This document shows, piece by piece, positions 5,577-6,067 of a stretch of DNA of 6,067 bases. Position numbers and translations under genes: made by a program. Under the pieces are notes generated by a model. That model was not told the origin of the DNA and did no database searches. It saw only the letters and a list, made by a program, of their open reading frames with translations. This DNA is from an uncultured euryarchaeote. GTDB taxonomy: Archaea > Thermoplasmatota > Poseidoniia > Poseidoniales > Poseidoniaceae. The DNA is taken from positions 1 to 6,067 of the forward strand of contig CALCOQ010000285.1 of NCBI GenBank assembly GCA_937897005.1, given 5' to 3'. Within the stretch, counting starts at the first letter, position 1; each line of letters opens with the position of its first letter.

Positions 5577-6067
5577 ATGGGAGCCGATGTTGAAGCCCTG
5601 AAAGCCGAGGCTGGAATCGCTGCCGCTGCCTTCGTCAAAGATGGGATGAAGGTCGGACTAGGGACCGGCTCGACAGTCAAATACACTGTCATTGAATTAG
5701 GACGAAGAGTATCCGAAGGCTTGCATATCGTCGGAGTCCCGACCTCGGTTGAAACTGAGATACTGGCCAAGGAAGTTGGCATCCCATTACAGGAACTAGG
5801 TTCCTTGAGTGGACTTGATATCGTCATCGATGGAGCCGATGAATTCGATTCTGAACTGCAACTCATCAAAGGAGGCGGTGGAGCACTGCTGCGAGAAAAG
5901 ATAGTGGCACAGGCGGCTGCTGCAATGATCGTGGTTGCAGATGACCGCAAACAGGTGGAAACTCTGGGCGCATTCTCCCTTCCTATAGAAGTGACTCCAT
6001 TCTCGTGGCAAGAAACCAAGCGGCAGATAGAGGAGCTGTTCTCCTGCTCTGCGATACTGAGAACAAC
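5577..6067 (+). CDS. rpiA: Ribose-5-phosphate isomerase A, N-terminal 163 residues (cut by window edge)
   Basis: RpiA interconverts ribose 5-phosphate and ribulose 5-phosphate in the non-oxidative pentose phosphate pathway, in the cytoplasm. In archaea it supplies ribose for nucleotides. Family motifs are clear: the phosphate-binding GLGTGSTVKY at 27-36, PTSVET at 55-60, DGADEFD at 85-91 and LIKGGGGALLREKI at 96-109. By alignment with the E. coli enzyme, D85, D88, K98, the catalytic base E107 and K125 are all kept, with an offset of 4. E. coli RpiA has 219 residues, so roughly 70-75% of the gene is present and the C-terminal part lies beyond the right edge. The ATG at 5577 is the only reasonable start: an in-frame TAG lies at 5559-5561, and the usual N-terminal helix (ALKAEAGIAAAAFV) follows at once. 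No ribosome binding site is visible; AGG at 5571-5573 is too close, so leaderless or non-SD initiation is likely. The antisense ORF here is a shadow. Confidence 0.97.
   Translation, partial: MGADVEALKAEAGIAAAAFVKDGMKVGLGTGSTVKYTVIELGRRVSEGLHIVGVPTSVETEILAKEVGIPLQELGSLSGLDIVIDGADEFDSELQLIKGGGGALLREKIVAQAAAAMIVVADDRKQVETLGAFSLPIEVTPFSWQETKRQIEELFSCSAILRT

Noticed and set aside
5558..6019. Minus-strand ORF of 153 codons opposite rpiA
   Set aside because: The plus strand encodes RpiA with catalytic residues intact. The antisense product is low-complexity Ser/Ala/Pro.
1..6067. CRISPR array, insertion sequence, defence island, tRNA
   Set aside because: No regularly spaced direct repeats, transposase motifs, terminal inverted repeats or tRNA cloverleaf were seen. 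The window is filled by one structural RNA and two protein genes.

Overview
The window looks like chromosomal DNA of an uncultured marine euryarchaeon. The best match is the Thermoplasmatota / Marine Group II (Poseidoniales) type. That placement is an inference from three things: an RNase P RNA whose visible parts fit the archaeal type A plan, genes without Shine-Dalgarno sites, and a very large acidic modular surface protein with one C-terminal membrane span and a Pro/Gln/Tyr-rich tail. No species-level marker is present.

Layout, left to right. (1) About 1-252, minus strand: the 5' two-thirds or so of the RNase P RNA gene (rnpB), whose 3' end lies beyond the left edge. It is recognised from its conserved core blocks and a consistent set of helices. 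(2) 296-5464, minus strand: one 1722-residue gene for a secreted, membrane-anchored surface protein. It has a signal peptide, a jelly-roll (MAM-like) domain, two further beta-rich segments, a long unassigned middle, a duplicated block of about 270-280 residues, a CARDB-like Ig domain, one transmembrane helix and a cytoplasmic tail of about 93 residues. (3) 5465-5576: a 112-bp divergent intergenic region with weak TATA-like elements and two inverted repeats. (4) 5577 to the right edge, plus strand: the first 163 codons of rpiA (ribose-5-phosphate isomerase A), with all catalytic residues of the N-terminal part present.

The three genes do not form a pathway. The surface gene and rnpB are co-oriented and only about 40 bp apart, with no obvious terminator between them. 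The surface gene and rpiA are divergent and share a short promoter region. I see no mobile element, CRISPR array, tRNA or defence system. The most notable contents are the internal duplication in the giant surface protein, with a calcium-loop-like motif in only one copy, and the RNase P RNA with a compact P15 region in which I cannot find the tRNA-CCA-binding GGU motif.
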